Of a DNA stretch of 35,056 bases, positions 8,049 to 15,659 are shown one piece after another. A program made the translations under genes and the position numbers. The notes beneath the pieces were generated by a model. The model had not been told where the DNA came from. It saw only the letters and a list, made by a program, of their open reading frames with translations, and made no database searches. The stretch spans positions 1-35,056 of the forward strand of contig NZ_VMQU01000052.1 in assembly GCF_007714205.1 (NCBI RefSeq), written 5' to 3'. The DNA comes from Mycobacterium helveticum. GTDB lineage: Bacteria; Actinomycetota; Actinomycetes; Mycobacteriales; Mycobacteriaceae. Within the stretch, counting starts at the first letter, position 1. Every line of letters starts with the position of its first letter.

Positions 8049-9391
8049 GTCGCACTCCTTTCCGTGCTGCTGTTCTCCGGCTCCAGCGGCTCGACCTCGT
8101 CGGGGGAGAAGTACAGATAGCGCCCGTACCAGTCGTGCAGGTCGGCCGCCGGATCGTCGTCGACGACCACCCCGACGTGCGTGTTGCCCTCGACGTCGGC
8201 ATGCACCGACGTGACACGGGCGGTCCTGCCGGCGACGAAGATGTCCTGGGCGTCGGCGTTGCGGCGCGGGTGCAACCGGACCCGGCTGCCGCGCGCCACC
8301 CGGATCCCGTTCACCAGCACCGCGTCGCTCTCGGGGCGGACGGCGCCGTCGGCCAGCGGATCCCACCAGTCGACGCCCCCGGGGATCTCGGGCACCAGTC
8401 CCGCGGGCGCGTGCGGATCGCGCAGCACGCCGTGCAGGCGCGCCATCGCCTCGGGCGACGTGGCATCGCAGCGGTCGATGATCTGCGCGGCCCGCGGGTC
8501 GGTGGCCCGGGCCTGCGCCTTCTCCTCGTCGGTCATCGTCATCACGCGCAGGGTGAGAATCTCGTCGATCTCGGTGCAGTCGTACAGGGCGGTGTTGCTC
8601 TGCTCGGCAACCTCGGGGTGGTCGTAGAGGATGATCGGGGAGATCAGCAACACGTCGCCGGTGCCCGGCGGGCCGGCCAGCACGGGGAAGCAGCGGTGCC
8701 GGCCGCACCGCGCCACCGCGGCGGCCGCGGCGGCCGGCGGTTCGAGCAGCGAAACGAACCGGCCGCCGGCGACTTCGGCGATCACGTGCGTGCCGATCAT
8801 GGACCGCGCGATCGCGTCGGCCTTGTCGGCGGCGCCGCGGCCGGTGTTGGCCACCCGCACCGAGACCCGGTGCAGGTCCCCGTCCGGCCGGGCGGTGACC
8901 GTCAGCTCGCCGCACACCTGCCGGCGTTCGCGGACCAGCCGGCCGCCGTCGAGCAGTTCGACGTCGGTTACCGCGTGCGCCACCAGCGGAAAGGTCCAGG
9001 GCTGCTCGTCGAACGCCAACGGGCCGAACGACATTTCGCATTCGATCGCCTCGTCCCAGGACATCCACGACCCGGCCGGCGTGGTCAGTTCGCCCACGGG
9101 CGCGAAGCCGCCGCCCCCGACCTCGCGTTCGGCCCGGCGGTGCTGCAGCTGCAGGAACCGCACCACCACGGTGATCGCCGGCGCCCCGTCGACCAGGAAG
9201 TCCGCGGCCATGGCGTCGTCCTCGCCGAGGCCCGCGGCGGCCGCGCCCGGTGGCCCCAGAACCCCGAACTGCCAACGCGACTGGTTCTTGCCGGACGTCC
9301 CGCGGTAGGGGTAGAGCAGGTAGCCCTCGTAGAGCACCGCGTCGGCGACGGCGCGGGCCCGGTCCCAGCCGGAGGCCCGGGGTGCGGTCAC
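8036..9391 (-). CDS. Conserved hydrogenase-operon protein of unknown function (451 residues)
   Basis: I do not recognise a named family. The protein is soluble with no signal peptide. The N-terminal part reads AVLYEGYLLYPYRGTSGKN, followed by a long mixed alpha/beta region with DEAIECEMSFGPL and PIILYDHPEVAEQSN. The last 75 residues (GSRVRLHPRR, then VAGRTARVTSVHADVEG, then GVVVDDDPAADLHDWYGRYLYF) look like a small beta-barrel. The GTG start (9389-9391) overlaps the stop of the upstream gene as GTGA. It lies between the DUF6084-like gene and the 39-residue membrane peptide, so a role in assembling or coupling the hydrogenase is likely, but no catalytic motif is visible. Confidence 0.85.
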   Translation of the reverse strand: MTAPRASGWDRARAVADAVLYEGYLLYPYRGTSGKNQSRWQFGVLGPPGAAAAGLGEDDAMAADFLVDGAPAITVVVRFLQLQHRRAEREVGGGGFAPVGELTTPAGSWMSWDEAIECEMSFGPLAFDEQPWTFPLVAHAVTDVELLDGGRLVRERRQVCGELTVTARPDGDLHRVSVRVANTGRGAADKADAIARSMIGTHVIAEVAGGRFVSLLEPPAAAAAAVARCGRHRCFPVLAGPPGTGDVLLISPIILYDHPEVAEQSNTALYDCTEIDEILTLRVMTMTDEEKAQARATDPRAAQIIDRCDATSPEAMARLHGVLRDPHAPAGLVPEIPGGVDWWDPLADGAVRPESDAVLVNGIRVARGSRVRLHPRRNADAQDIFVAGRTARVTSVHADVEGNTHVGVVVDDDPAADLHDWYGRYLYFSPDEVEPLEPENSSTERSATWTF

Positions 9392-10053
9392 CGTGCGGCC
9401 TCCCGCTCGGCGTCCAGCAGCGAGGTGACCGCACGGTCGAGGTCGAGCAGCCCGCGCGCCGACTTGTAGCGGGCCAACGCGGCGACGGTTTCGTGGCTCA
9501 GCCGCACCCAGCCGGTGTCGGGGTAGTGCTGCGCGATTAGCTCCCGCCACACCGCGACCGGCATGTCGTGGCGGCACTCGCAGTCCCACGGCACCTGCTG
9601 AACCGAGAACCCGCGGTCGTTCTTGACGAACATCGTTCCGCTGAACAGGAATTGGAGGGGCAATGCCCCGTCCCGCAGGGCGTGTGCGTACTTGGCGGCC
9701 GTCACCTCGAAGTCGTAGGTGCAGTCCAGCGCAAGCGTCATCGTCGTGTGTCCGGCGAATCCCGGCACCATCGCGGCGCAGTGCTGCCACAGGAACGTGC
9801 GCTGGGTGTCGGCCCAGCGCTCGCGGCCGCCGAACAGGTCGAGCAGTCCGGCCGCCTCGGCGTCGGAGTAGGAGCGCCGCAGCGGTTCGATGCGGACCTG
9901 GCAGCGCAGCGCGATGGCGTGCACCGTGCCGGTGTGAGCGTCCGGGCCGCCGGCGGTGATGCCGACGCGCGCGGTGAGCACCGGTGTGACGCTGTACGGT
10001 TCGGGCGCCACGTCGTGGACGGCGAATGCCACGTCGATCGGCTGCTCGGTCAT
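9388..10053 (-). CDS. DUF6084-like hydrogenase-operon protein
   Basis: 221 residues, function unknown. The sequence resembles the family I recall as DUF6084, linked to actinobacterial hydrogenases. It has a beta-rich N-terminal part that ends ALRCQVRIEPLRRSYS, then a conserved segment VPWDCECRHDMPVAVWREL with two closely spaced Cys, a His and several Trp. The C-terminus is helical. No signal peptide or membrane segment. The ATG (10051-10053) overlaps the upstream DUF5947-like stop as ATGA, and its own stop overlaps the next start as GTGA. Confidence 0.85.
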   Translation of the reverse strand: MTEQPIDVAFAVHDVAPEPYSVTPVLTARVGITAGGPDAHTGTVHAIALRCQVRIEPLRRSYSDAEAAGLLDLFGGRERWADTQRTFLWQHCAAMVPGFAGHTTMTLALDCTYDFEVTAAKYAHALRDGALPLQFLFSGTMFVKNDRGFSVQQVPWDCECRHDMPVAVWRELIAQHYPDTGWVRLSHETVAALARYKSARGLLDLDRAVTSLLDAEREAAR

Positions 10054-10685
10054 CGGGGCCTCGCCACGGCGCGGGCGGCGAGCCGAGCGAAGAAGTCGTC
10101 GATGAACGCACGCGCATCCTGGCCGCCGTCGAAACCGCGCCACAGCATGCGCAGGCGCCCGACGAACTCGTAGCAGGCGTCGATCGGGACCAGAAAGCTT
10201 TGCGGCTCGGCCGCTTCGGGCCCGTCCTGAGCGCGGACCAGCAACGCCTCCACGTCGTCGGCCGGCAGTCCCGCCCGCGGGTCCGCGCCCGCCAGGGCGT
10301 TCCAGGTGTCCAGGTCGAGCTCGGACTCGCATGCCCCGGCCGGGCCGGGGTAGAAGGCGACGGTGCGCCCGAGGGCGGAGTTGGTGAAGAAGAACGCCAC
10401 GCCGACCGGGATCTGCAGCGCTTCCCAGGCCCGGCGGTCCAGCGCGAAATCCGGGAAGGCGAGGTACCGGTCGGGCACCGCCCGGTAGCGCAGCTCGGCC
10501 GCAGGGTCGGTGAACAGCAGATAGCACGCGCGGCAGACGCACATCAGTTGCCGGGCGGCCACGCTCACCACGTGCTGATGTTCGTCGCCGATCGGCTCCG
10601 CGCACATCTCGCACCGCTCGCCGACGGCTTCGGGGAGCGGCCGGTTCGCGGTGATGCGGGCCAGCACGTCGTAGGGGCTGGTCAT
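10050..10685 (-). CDS. DUF5947-like protein with a Cys/His cluster
   Basis: 211 residues, resembling the family I recall as DUF5947. Near the N-terminus are CEMC, GDEHQHVV and MCVCRACYLLF, i.e. about five Cys plus His residues spread over some 35 residues, a pattern suited to zinc or an Fe-S cluster. The rest contains FFFTNSALGRTVAFYPGPAGACESEL. It is the gene directly after the NifU/Rieske-like protein, with 4-base overlaps on both sides, so it may be the partner that receives or inserts a cluster. No enzymatic motif is recognised. Confidence 0.86.
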   Translation of the reverse strand: MTSPYDVLARITANRPLPEAVGERCEMCAEPIGDEHQHVVSVAARQLMCVCRACYLLFTDPAAELRYRAVPDRYLAFPDFALDRRAWEALQIPVGVAFFFTNSALGRTVAFYPGPAGACESELDLDTWNALAGADPRAGLPADDVEALLVRAQDGPEAAEPQSFLVPIDACYEFVGRLRMLWRGFDGGQDARAFIDDFFARLAARAVARPR

Positions 10686-11602
10686 GTCCCGGCCCCCAGC
10701 GGTTCGCCCCGCAGCGCCACCGACAGCACACCGTCTCGAAGCAGCACCGGAATCGGTTGCAGGTGATCACCGTTGGCGCCGGCTCCGGCGTGGACGGCGT
10801 CGAACCCGGTGTTGCAGCGCGGGCATTCCAGCATCCTGGCGCGCAGTCGCGCCCCGGCGAGCGTGTCGTCACACACCGGACAGCGGTCCCGGTAGGCGAA
10901 CAACTGATCGTCGACCCGGCAAGCCAGCAACGTGGTGCCGTCGACGGAGAAGCCCGCCACCTCGCCGGGTTCCAGCCCGGCCAGTTCGGGCGCCGGATGC
11001 CAGGCCGTCGCGCCGGGGCCGTCCGAACGGACATGGCCACCCACGCGGAGGTAAGCCAGCAGGGATTCGGCGGGAATCATGCCGGTGGCGGGTTCGGCCG
11101 CCACCACCTCGATCGTGCAGACCTCCGGCGCGGCGGCGCGGATCGCGTCCTGGACCGCCAGCTCCAGCGTGACCGCCGACGACGGGCAGCTCTTGCAGCT
11201 GCCCGTGAAGGCCAGCCGCACGGTGTCGCCGTCGATCGCGACCAGGTCGACGTCTCCGCCGTGTGAGCCGAGATACGGGCGGACCCGATCGAGGGCGTCG
11301 CAGACCCGGCGCCGCACGTCGTGCGGGTGCAGGCCGTGCACGAGGAGCAGGCTGGCCACCAGGTCGTCGGTGGCCAGCCGCTCGGCCAACCCGGGGTCGC
11401 CGGCCAACCCCATGATCCGTTCCAGCCCGGCCCCGTACAGCTCGACCACCTCGCGGACCAGTTGCTGGGCGCGCTCATACGCGGCCGCCCCACCCGCCGC
11501 GGCGGAATCCAGCAGCGCCTGGATCCGATCTCCCGCGGTGCGCCACTGCGCGTCGTTGCCGGGGTCGGCCAACGGGCTCGTCGGGCGATCCGGCGTTGTC
11601 AT
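10682..11602 (-). CDS. NifU-like/Rieske-like fusion protein (HhyE-type electron carrier)
   Basis: 306 residues. The central part is a NifU C-terminal-type domain: SHGGDVDLVAIDGDTVRLAF is followed by GSCKSCPSS, whose CxxC binds an Fe-S cluster in the family. The C-terminal part (about residues 215-285) has the layout of a Rieske domain, but its two ligand pairs are CPVC and CPRC instead of CxH and CxxH, so it should bind a rubredoxin-type iron or zinc, not a true Rieske cluster. The M. smegmatis counterpart, as I recall, is HhyE, needed for electron transfer from the Hhy hydrogenase to the respiratory chain. It starts 9 bases after the large-subunit stop. Confidence 0.93.
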   Translation of the reverse strand: MTTPDRPTSPLADPGNDAQWRTAGDRIQALLDSAAAGGAAAYERAQQLVREVVELYGAGLERIMGLAGDPGLAERLATDDLVASLLLVHGLHPHDVRRRVCDALDRVRPYLGSHGGDVDLVAIDGDTVRLAFTGSCKSCPSSAVTLELAVQDAIRAAAPEVCTIEVVAAEPATGMIPAESLLAYLRVGGHVRSDGPGATAWHPAPELAGLEPGEVAGFSVDGTTLLACRVDDQLFAYRDRCPVCDDTLAGARLRARMLECPRCNTGFDAVHAGAGANGDHLQPIPVLLRDGVLSVALRGEPLGAGT

Positions 11603-11611
11603 TGCGGGGGT

Positions 11612-13411
11612 CTACTCCCCGACGGGTGACTGCGTGGGTGTGTGCAGTCTTTCCAGGGTCTTGCCCTTGCCCAGGTACATGTGCACGCCGCAGGGCAGGC
11701 ACGGGTCGAAGCTGCGCACCGTGCGCATGACGTCGATGCCCTTGAAGTTCTCCCGGCCGTTCTCCTCGAAGATCGGCTGGCCCTGCACCGCGTCCTCGTA
11801 GGGGCCGGGCGTGCCGTAGCTGTCGCGCGGGTTGGCGTTCCACGGGGTCGGCGGATACGGGTGGTAGTTGGCGATCTTGCCGTCCCGGATCACCAGGTGA
11901 TGGCTGAGCACCCCGCGCACCGCCTCGGTGAAGCCGCAGCCGATGCCCTCGTCGGGCACCTCGAAGCGCTCCCAGGTCTTGGTGCGCCCGGCGCGGATCT
12001 CGGCGAGCGCCTTCTCGGCGAAGTGCAGCGCGCACGCCGCCGCGTAGGCCTGGAAGTAGGTGCGGGCGCGGTCGCGCTCGATCGTGTTGCTGCCGTACTT
12101 GGGCACCTTCCACTCGAACTCGACGGGGCCCTTCAGCGCGGTCTTGGGCAGGTTGATCTTGACGCTGTCGCCGGTCGCCTTGACATAGCCGATGTCGACC
12201 AGCCCGGCCAGCGCGGTCGCCCACAGCCGGGCCAGCGGGCCGCCGCCGGTGTCCAGCGCCAGGTGGTCCTTGCCGTCGAACCAGCGCGGCGACATCACCC
12301 AGCTGTACTTTCCGCCGTCCATGTCCCGCTTCTGCGGGTGCGGATTGGTGTGCTGGTTCCACGGGTGGCGCCGGTCCACGGCGTTACCCAGCGGATCGGC
12401 GTGCACGAACATCTCCTGATCGGTCCAGTCGTCGTAGTACGAACTGCCCAGCAGGATCCGGATGCCCAGGTTGATGTCGACCAGCGAGTGGGTGACCAGC
12501 TTGCCGTCGACCACCACGCCCGGGGTGACGAACATCGCGTTGCCCCAGCGCTCCATGTCCTTGTACTCGAAGTTGCACACCTCGGGGTCCTGGAACGATC
12601 CCCAGCAGCCGAGCAGGGTGCGGCGCAGCCCGACCTTCTCGTAACCGGGCAGCGCCTCGTAGAAGAAGTCGAACAGGTCGTCGTGCATCGGCACGACCTT
12701 CTTCATGAACTCGACGTAGCGCATCAGCCGCGTCATGTAGTCGGTCATCAGCTGGATGGTCGCGACCGTGCCGACCCCGCCGGGGTACAGCGTGGACGGG
12801 TGCACGTGGCGACCCTCCATGAGGCAGAACATCTCTCGCGTGTACCGGGACACCTGCAGCGCCTCGCGGTAGAACTCGCCGCTGAACGGGTTGAGCGAGC
12901 GCATGATGTCGGCGATCGTCTTGTACCCGTGCGCATCGGCGTGCGGCGCCGCCGTCTTCTCGGCCTGGGCGAGCACGCTCGGGTTGGTCTCGGAGACCAT
13001 CTTCTCGCAGAAGTCCACGCCGACCAGGTTCTCCTGGAAGATGTTGTGGTCGAACATGTATTCCGCGGCCTCGCCGAGGTTGACGATCCACTCGCCCAGA
13101 TGCGGCGGCTTGACGCCGTAGGCCATGTTCTGCGCGTAGCACGAACACGTCGCGTGGTTGTCGCCGCAGATGCCGCAGATGCGGCTGGTGATGAAGTGCG
13201 CGTCGCGCGGGTCTTTGCCCTTCATGAAGATCGAGTAACCGCGAAAGATCGACGACGTGCTGTGGCACTCGACGACCTCTCTGTTCTCGAAGTCGATCTT
13301 GGTGTAGATGCCGAGGCTGCCGACGATCCGGGTGATCGGGTCCCAGGCCATCTCGACGAGTTGGCCGGGTTCCCGCTTGGCGGTGGTCGGTTCGGGGACG
13401 ATAGTGGTCAT
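11612..13411 (-). CDS. hhyL: [NiFe]-hydrogenase large subunit, group 1h type
   Basis: Catalytic subunit of an uptake hydrogenase that oxidises H2 at a Ni-Fe centre. 599 residues. The L1 motif RICGICGDNH spans residues 77-86 (Cys79, Cys82) and the L2 motif DPCLPCGVHM lies near the end (Cys571, Cys574, His577). The 22 residues after His577 should be removed by the endopeptidase at 7401-7913. Group 1h assignment rests on the small-subunit ligand pattern and the neighbours. In M. smegmatis this enzyme type (Hyd2/Hhy) scavenges atmospheric H2 in stationary phase. No export signal is present in either subunit, so it acts on the cytoplasmic side. The ATG follows GGAGAC; a 9-bp tandem repeat precedes it. 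Confidence 0.97.
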   Translation of the reverse strand: MTTIVPEPTTAKREPGQLVEMAWDPITRIVGSLGIYTKIDFENREVVECHSTSSIFRGYSIFMKGKDPRDAHFITSRICGICGDNHATCSCYAQNMAYGVKPPHLGEWIVNLGEAAEYMFDHNIFQENLVGVDFCEKMVSETNPSVLAQAEKTAAPHADAHGYKTIADIMRSLNPFSGEFYREALQVSRYTREMFCLMEGRHVHPSTLYPGGVGTVATIQLMTDYMTRLMRYVEFMKKVVPMHDDLFDFFYEALPGYEKVGLRRTLLGCWGSFQDPEVCNFEYKDMERWGNAMFVTPGVVVDGKLVTHSLVDINLGIRILLGSSYYDDWTDQEMFVHADPLGNAVDRRHPWNQHTNPHPQKRDMDGGKYSWVMSPRWFDGKDHLALDTGGGPLARLWATALAGLVDIGYVKATGDSVKINLPKTALKGPVEFEWKVPKYGSNTIERDRARTYFQAYAAACALHFAEKALAEIRAGRTKTWERFEVPDEGIGCGFTEAVRGVLSHHLVIRDGKIANYHPYPPTPWNANPRDSYGTPGPYEDAVQGQPIFEENGRENFKGIDVMRTVRSFDPCLPCGVHMYLGKGKTLERLHTPTQSPVGE

Positions 13412-13421
13412 CGATGTCTCC

Positions 13422-13457
13422 GTCTGCGGTGTCTGAGGTGTCTGCGGTGTCTGCGGT
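13422..13457. repeat. Four tandem 9-bp units between hhyS and hhyL
   Basis: Forward-strand units GTCTGCGGT, GTCTGAGGT, GTCTGCGGT and GTCTGCGGT lie end to end within the 89-bp gap between the small-subunit stop (13501) and the large-subunit start (13411). On the transcribed strand they fall just upstream of the ribosome binding site (GGAGAC) of the large subunit. One unit carries a single base change. The repeat lies in a leader that is probably not translated. Confidence 0.9.
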
Positions 13458-13500
13458 GAGAATCCCGCGGTGAGGTTTCAGCGCCCGGCTCACCCGGTGC

Positions 13501-14556
13501 CTACCAGGTTCGCCGCGCTCCGGTGGTGAGTTGGTTGCCGTTGTGCCGCCACCGCGGCTCCTTGTCGACCGTGCGGGCCGTGATACCCCTCAAATTGCGA
13601 ATCACGGCCCCGTACAGGCCGACCGCATTCGTGGAGACCTTGCCTCCCGGCGGCTCGTCCATGAACGGCATGAACTTGTCGGGGAAGCCGGGCATGGTGC
13701 ACCCGATGCAGATGCCGCCGACGTTCGGGCACCCCCCGACGCCGTTGATCCATCCGCGCTTGGGCACGTTGCATTTGACGACCGGTCCCCAACAGCCAAG
13801 CTTGACAATGCATTTCGGCGATCCATACTCGGTGGCGAAATCGCCCTGCTCGTAGTAGCCGGCCCGGTCGCACCCCTCGTGCACGGTGTTGCCGAACAGC
13901 CATTGGGGGCGCAGCGCGTCGTCGAGCGGGATCATCGGCGCCTGGCCGGTCGCCATGTAGAGCAGGTAGGTCAGCGTCTCCGACAGGTTGTCCGGATGGA
14001 TCGGGCAGCCGGGAACGCAGACGATCGGGATGCCGGCCTTGCTCTTCCAGTCCCAGCCGAGATAGTCCGGCACACCCATCGCCCCGGTCGGATTGCCCGC
14101 CATCGCATGGATCCCGCCGTAGGTCGCGCAGGTGCCGACGGCGACGACCGCGGTGGCCTTGGGTGTCAGCCGGTCGAGCCACTCGCTGGTGGTCATCGGC
14201 TGGCCGGTGGCCGGGTCGTTGCCGAAGCCGCACCAGTAACCCTCGTCCTTGATCTTCTCGTTGGGGATGGAGCCCTCGACGACCAGCACGAAGGGTTCCA
14301 GTTCGCCGCGGTCGGCCTTGAAGAACCACGCGAGGAAGTCGTCGGCCCCTCCCGTGGGGCCGCATTCGAAATCGATCAGGGGCCAGTGCACGGCGACCTT
14401 CGGCAAGCCCGGGAGCGCGCCGAGTGCGATCTCCTCGACGCTGGGCTGGGTGGCGGCGGTCAACGCCACCGAATCACCGTCGCAACTGAGCCCCGCATTG
14501 ATCCAGAGAACGTGGATCAGCGTTTCTTCTGCTTTGACCGCCGCTTCTGTTCGCAT
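13501..14556 (-). CDS. hhyS: [NiFe]-hydrogenase small subunit, group 1h type
   Basis: Fe-S electron-transfer subunit, 351 residues from the chosen start. The proximal cluster motif is LSCDGDS (Cys25-Asp26-Gly27-Asp28): the second Cys of the usual CxxC is replaced by Asp28, the 3Cys-1Asp pattern reported for O2-insensitive actinobacterial-type enzymes. Other cluster motifs are VGTCATYGG, VPGCPIHPDN, a Cys-rich middle (CIVKLGCWG, VKCN) and CPNVGGICIGCTMPGFPDKF. No Tat signal and no C-terminal anchor. The ATG at 14554-14556 has GGAAAG eight bases upstream; an in-frame TTG at 14662-14664 would add 36 poorly conserved residues and would lie inside the putative promoter, so it was rejected. Confidence 0.96.
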   Translation of the reverse strand: MRTEAAVKAEETLIHVLWINAGLSCDGDSVALTAATQPSVEEIALGALPGLPKVAVHWPLIDFECGPTGGADDFLAWFFKADRGELEPFVLVVEGSIPNEKIKDEGYWCGFGNDPATGQPMTTSEWLDRLTPKATAVVAVGTCATYGGIHAMAGNPTGAMGVPDYLGWDWKSKAGIPIVCVPGCPIHPDNLSETLTYLLYMATGQAPMIPLDDALRPQWLFGNTVHEGCDRAGYYEQGDFATEYGSPKCIVKLGCWGPVVKCNVPKRGWINGVGGCPNVGGICIGCTMPGFPDKFMPFMDEPPGGKVSTNAVGLYGAVIRNLRGITARTVDKEPRWRHNGNQLTTGARRTW

Positions 14557-14632
14557 GCTGCAGCTTTCCGGGGCGGGCCGGGGCCCCTGCGCCGCCGGAG
14601 TCGACCGTCGGCCCACTTGCGCAGCGCTGGTT

Positions 14633-14663
14633 CTGGGTTTACTCCCGCGGGTAAGGGTTGTCA
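14633..14663 (-). promoter_or_regulatory. Putative hhySL promoter
   Basis: On the minus strand TTGACA (14658-14663) is followed after 17 bases by TAAACC (14635-14640). The -35 is a perfect consensus match; the -10 is weak. The position, about 80 bases before the hhyS start and inside the 276-bp gap, fits the structural-gene promoter. A transcription start has not been measured. Confidence 0.4.
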
Positions 14664-14672
14664 ACGGTTACC
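14650..14672. promoter_or_regulatory. Near-palindromic putative operator upstream of hhyS
   Basis: 23-bp near-palindrome with arms GGTAAGGGTTG and CAACGGTTACC around one central base; 9 of 11 positions pair. The inner nine bases (GTTGTCAAC) are a perfect palindrome. It lies 94-116 bases upstream of the hhyS start, in the only large gap of the operon, and covers the putative -35 hexamer. The binding protein is unknown. Confidence 0.6.
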
Positions 14673-14832
14673 GAGAACCGGACAAGTAGACACATGTTAG
14701 ATAGCCTCGGGCCCGGGTGGAAAGCATGGGGCGACAGCCGGTTTGGCCGTACGGCGCGGCCGCCGCACACCAGGGGGCCGGCCGGGCGCCATTGCCTTTC
14801 GGCATCGGGTGTCGGTTGCCGGGCGGGCGAGG

Positions 14833-15627
14833 TCATACCGGCGGCGCGCCGGCGAACCGCCGCAGCCAGCCGAACCAGGCGGCCAGGCCGGCGCCGGTGC
14901 GGGCGCTGACGGGCAGGATCGGCGCCGTGGCGTTGACGAGGCGAACGTGGTGCACGTAGGTCTCGACATCGACGTCCAAATGCGGCACCAGGTCAATCTT
15001 GTTGAGCAGCACCACATCCACCGAGCGAAACATCACCGGGTACTTCAGCGGCTTGTCCTCGCCCTCGGTCACCGAGTACACCATGGCCTTGGCGTGCTCG
15101 CCGACGTCGAACTCGGCCGGGCAGACCAGGTTGCCGACGTTCTCGATGATCACCAGGTCCAGGCCGGACAGGTCGAGACCGGGCAGCGCGCGATTGACCA
15201 TGGGCGCGTCGAGATGGCATTCACCCCCAAACCCGTTGCTGGTGTTCAGCAGTGACACCTGGGCGCCGCGGCCGCGCAGCTTGGCCGCGTCCAGATCGGT
15301 GGCGATGTCGCCCTCGATCACCCCGATCGCGAGCTCGCCGGCCAGCGCGTCCAGCGTGGCCTGCAGGACGGTCGTCTTGCCCGATCCCGGTGAGCTCATC
15401 AGGTTGAGGGTGCGGATCCCGTGGCTGTCGAACGCCGCCCTGTTGGCCGCGGCGAGGGCGTCGTTCTCCGCGAAGATCGACTCCAGGACGTCGATGCGCT
15501 GCCTGCCCGTCCCGTAGTTGCTGTGGTCGCCGTGCTCGTGCTCGTGGGCATCGTGCTCGTGGTCACCGTGCTCGTGGTCACCGTGGGCATGCACGGTCCC
15601 GTCGTCGTGCCGGTGGAATCTACCCAT
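14833..15627 (-). CDS. hypB: Hydrogenase nickel-incorporation GTPase HypB
   Basis: GTPase that, with HypA, inserts nickel into the large subunit. 264 residues. The first 35 residues contain 12 His (repeats of HGDHEH and HEHEHGDH), a nickel-storing tract like that of rhizobial HypB. The P-loop is SSPGSGKTT (residues 78-86), NKIDLV is the guanine-specificity motif, and GGECHLDAPMV carries the Cys-His metal site used at the dimer interface. The ATG (15625-15627) has GAGG directly against it, too close for normal initiation, so translation may depend on coupling to upstream reading frames. A 276-bp gap follows before hhyS. Confidence 0.96.
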   Translation of the reverse strand: MGRFHRHDDGTVHAHGDHEHGDHEHDAHEHEHGDHSNYGTGRQRIDVLESIFAENDALAAANRAAFDSHGIRTLNLMSSPGSGKTTVLQATLDALAGELAIGVIEGDIATDLDAAKLRGRGAQVSLLNTSNGFGGECHLDAPMVNRALPGLDLSGLDLVIIENVGNLVCPAEFDVGEHAKAMVYSVTEGEDKPLKYPVMFRSVDVVLLNKIDLVPHLDVDVETYVHHVRLVNATAPILPVSARTGAGLAAWFGWLRRFAGAPPV

Positions 15628-15643
15628 CCTCAGATCGATTCAT
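15620..15643 (-). CDS. Possible 7-codon leader peptide overlapping the hypB start
   Basis: ATG at 15641-15643 reads MNRSEDG and stops with TAG at 15620-15622, overlapping the first codons of hypB in another frame. It has a good ribosome binding site (GGGAAAGG) eight bases upstream, better placed than that of hypB itself. It could feed ribosomes to the hypB start by termination and reinitiation. No independent support for translation. Confidence 0.3.
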   Translation of the reverse strand: MNRSEDG

Positions 15644-15659
15644 GCCGAACGCCTTTCCC

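Noticed and set aside
11642..13459. A 605-codon plus-strand frame opposite the hydrogenase large subunit
   Set aside because: Same shadow effect; no recognisable domain, and the opposite strand is an unmistakable hydrogenase subunit.
14658..14909. Plus-strand short frames in the hypB-hhyS gap
   Set aside because: No ribosome binding site or family similarity; the gap is better explained as the promoter region of the minus-strand structural genes.
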